64,000 nucleotides of DNA from Macrobrachium rosenbergii. Lineage: Eukaryota > Arthropoda > Malacostraca > Decapoda > Palaemonidae. Each line of letters starts with the position of its first letter. Position 1 is the stretch's first letter. The notes below the pieces were generated by a model. It had not been told where the DNA came from. It did no database searches and saw only the letters and a list, made by a program, of their open reading frames with translations. Positions 59,923-64,000 of this stretch are shown one piece after another. The translations under genes were made by a program, and so were the position numbers. The stretch is from contig NC_089742.1 of NCBI RefSeq assembly GCF_040412425.1, positions 81,479,539-81,543,538 on the forward strand. Reading direction: 5' to 3'.

Positions 59923-60811
59923 GTGTTGTAATTTTAAAGCTGGGGTCTTGCTAGATCAATTGGGTATACTAGGATGATACGCAGCTTACCTTAATTACCA
60001 CAAAAATCTGGACTCTGGCCTTGGGGACAGCTAAAATTGCAAACAACAAAATACGCCTGAAAGGCTACTTCAGGGGGGAAGTGATTAGACAAACTCTGGG
60101 GTTTAACTTAATTCAGTATATTTACAAAAGAAAACACATCAAAAGAATGATAGCGTGATTCTGGGGTAATGAGGTGAAAGCAAATAACGGGAATTTCCTG
60201 GAGGGTGCATATTGGGTTCCCGCTTGAAAGTTCTTGATAACGAAGTGACACAGTTCCACAGATGGGTAGTCCTATCCTGCAATCGAACACTTGCTGTTAC
60301 TTAACTGGGATTAACACTATAATGAAGGAATCGGGGAATTGCATAGAAGATGCCCAGACTGAACTCGATTCCCGTGACTCGAACATCAAACGATTACGTT
60401 ACTCTTCTCATAAATGCTTTGCAAATTAAACAGCACAAAATATAAAGCAGTACAGGTCTCACTGTAATTATATCACACTAAGAAATGAAAGGAACACAGT
60501 GGGAGGAAAATAGTGAATGTGACTAATGAAAAACCTTAAATCCTTGTACTTTACCTTTCTTTAGGAGCTGAAGTTCTCTTCTTATGAGGGCCAGCGATGG
60601 GGAGGGCAAGTGCATTAATTCACATCAAAAGTTACTTTGGATACTGCCTGCCACGTGTCCCACATAGGCAGTTAAATGGAGCAAGGGATGGAGCTCTGTA
60701 CTCCGTGTCTGCGCCGGAAATTCTGAGAGTTAGCTTCTCTGTCCAGGGCCCTTTATTGTTTCGGAAGTTACAACTTTCTCTTCCTAGATGGTGTTGTGAT
60801 CACTCTGCCGA

Positions 60812-61349
60812 CATGGGAACTCCATGCAGCTTCTTCTTCTTCTTCTTCTTCTTCTTCTTCTTCTTTTAACGTGCTTTTATTCCCATTTTTGTATGGGGTA
60901 AGCACGATGCCTTCTTTTGAAGGACTTTTGATTTGGCTTTGGGGTAGACCTGTGGTCTCGATCGGCTGCCCTGCCTGACATCGCTTAGACCCGGTGCACG
61001 TATGTTTCATGTATCATACCCGACCCAACGCCCTTTCTTCCCAGCAGCAGCGAAGTTATTGCGCGGGAATGGCGAGAGTTCGAGACGTGTGAGATGTTTG
61101 TTATGTTTTTAGAAGGTGTTGTAGTGGCTTTGTTTTGTGTGTGTATTTAGTCTGTAACATCCATTTGCTTTTAAGCAAACCTATCCGTTGATTACATATA
61201 TAATCCCGGGATGTCTACACGGATAGCAAAGTGTCTGCCTCTCTGATCAGCCGGCTGCGGGTTTGAACCCGCGCCACAGACCTCTACGAAGTCCGAAGCT
61301 GCTGCTGTAACCGACTGAGCCATTGAGGCTCATGGGAACTGCATGCAGC
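60812..61349 (-). mobile_element. tRNA-derived SINE (500 bp) with 19-bp target duplication
   Basis: Body 60831-61330. Flanks CATGGGAACTCCATGCAGC (60812-60830) and CATGGGAACTGCATGCAGC (61331-61349) differ at one base. On the minus strand it starts with a tRNA-like head: TGGCTCAGTCGG (A box) and GCGGGTTCAAACCCGC (B box and T-arm). It ends with a tail containing AAAGCCAAATCAAAAGTCC and a (GAA)n run (the TTC repeat at 60831-60865). It is unrelated in body sequence to the SINEs at 7275 and 39776. Confidence 0.93.
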
Positions 61350-61626
61350 ATGGTTTCAAATTCAAAATGGCAGAATGCACGCAGTCAGCCCACCAGCTGG
61401 CCTGCCTCAGGCGACGATTAGCTCTGGTCGGGTCCATACCTTGAATTTAGGGATTTCTGACAGCACTTTGGACAAGAAAGGGGTTTCAAGTGGTTTTCCC
61501 TGCCAAAAGGCAGTGGTGAGAGGTTTTAGGGGCAAATTTCTTTCAGTGAATCATACTAAATTTATCTTATTTAAGTACTTAGTCCTTCTACTTTAAATTA
61601 GGTCGGGGAAAAGGCATATTCTTAAT

Positions 61627-64000
<2,374 letters not shown>

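Noticed and set aside
61205..61335. Genuine tRNA gene on the minus strand
   Set aside because: The A and B boxes are good, but the T-loop is one base short, the cloverleaf does not close well, and the sequence continues into a SINE body with a target duplication.

Overview
The window looks like a piece of a large, repeat-rich decapod crustacean genome (shrimp, prawn, crayfish or crab). The grounds are long (CT)n and (AT)n arrays, DIRS-type tyrosine-recombinase retrotransposons in introns, tRNA-derived SINEs of a type I associate with decapods, and multi-kilobase introns with standard GT/AG splice sites. The species cannot be told from sequence alone.

Host gene. Only one host gene can be supported. 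It lies on the + strand with six coding exons: 5019-5210, 20420-20574, 23095-23191, 33206-33391, 33582-34170 and 45793-46008. They splice in phase into about 478 codons of an RCC1-repeat beta-propeller protein with a long acidic, Ser-rich insert. The first visible exon starts in phase 0 without a Met and the last ends inside a codon, so the gene continues beyond both visible ends. Nearly everything else from 5.2 to 46 kb is intron filled with transposons.

Layout. 1-5018: AT-rich DNA with duplicated (CT)n blocks and one palindromic MITE. 5.2-20.4 kb (intron): a structurally complete but coding-dead DIRS element (7.2-13.6 kb, SINE in its left terminal repeat), nested MITEs, and two dead non-LTR retrotransposons. 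20.6-23.1 kb (intron): CT arrays and a possible piggyBac relic. 23.2-33.2 kb (intron): a second DIRS copy whose 3' half is replaced by a pogo/Tigger-like element, an RTE-type endonuclease relic, and a tRNA-Lys-primed LTR fragment interrupted by a hAT MITE with an 8-bp duplication. 34.2-45.8 kb (intron): an RTE reverse transcriptase relic, a strongly decayed third DIRS-like element, and a SINE. 46-64 kb: a Tigger MITE, a palindromic MITE, a young minus-strand LTR retrotransposon (47622-54692) with gag and protease but no visible reverse transcriptase or integrase, a tandem array of about 370-bp units, and a truncated relative of the LTR element (57.07 to about 61.6 kb) carrying a SINE with a 19-bp target duplication. 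The last 2 kb are not identified.

The most interesting object is the pair of related LTR elements in the last 18 kb. They share the gag N-terminus, a central gag block, the primer-binding site and a leader of about 2 kb. The better preserved one has near-identical LTRs yet no pol, as expected for a recently mobile element that depends on a partner.
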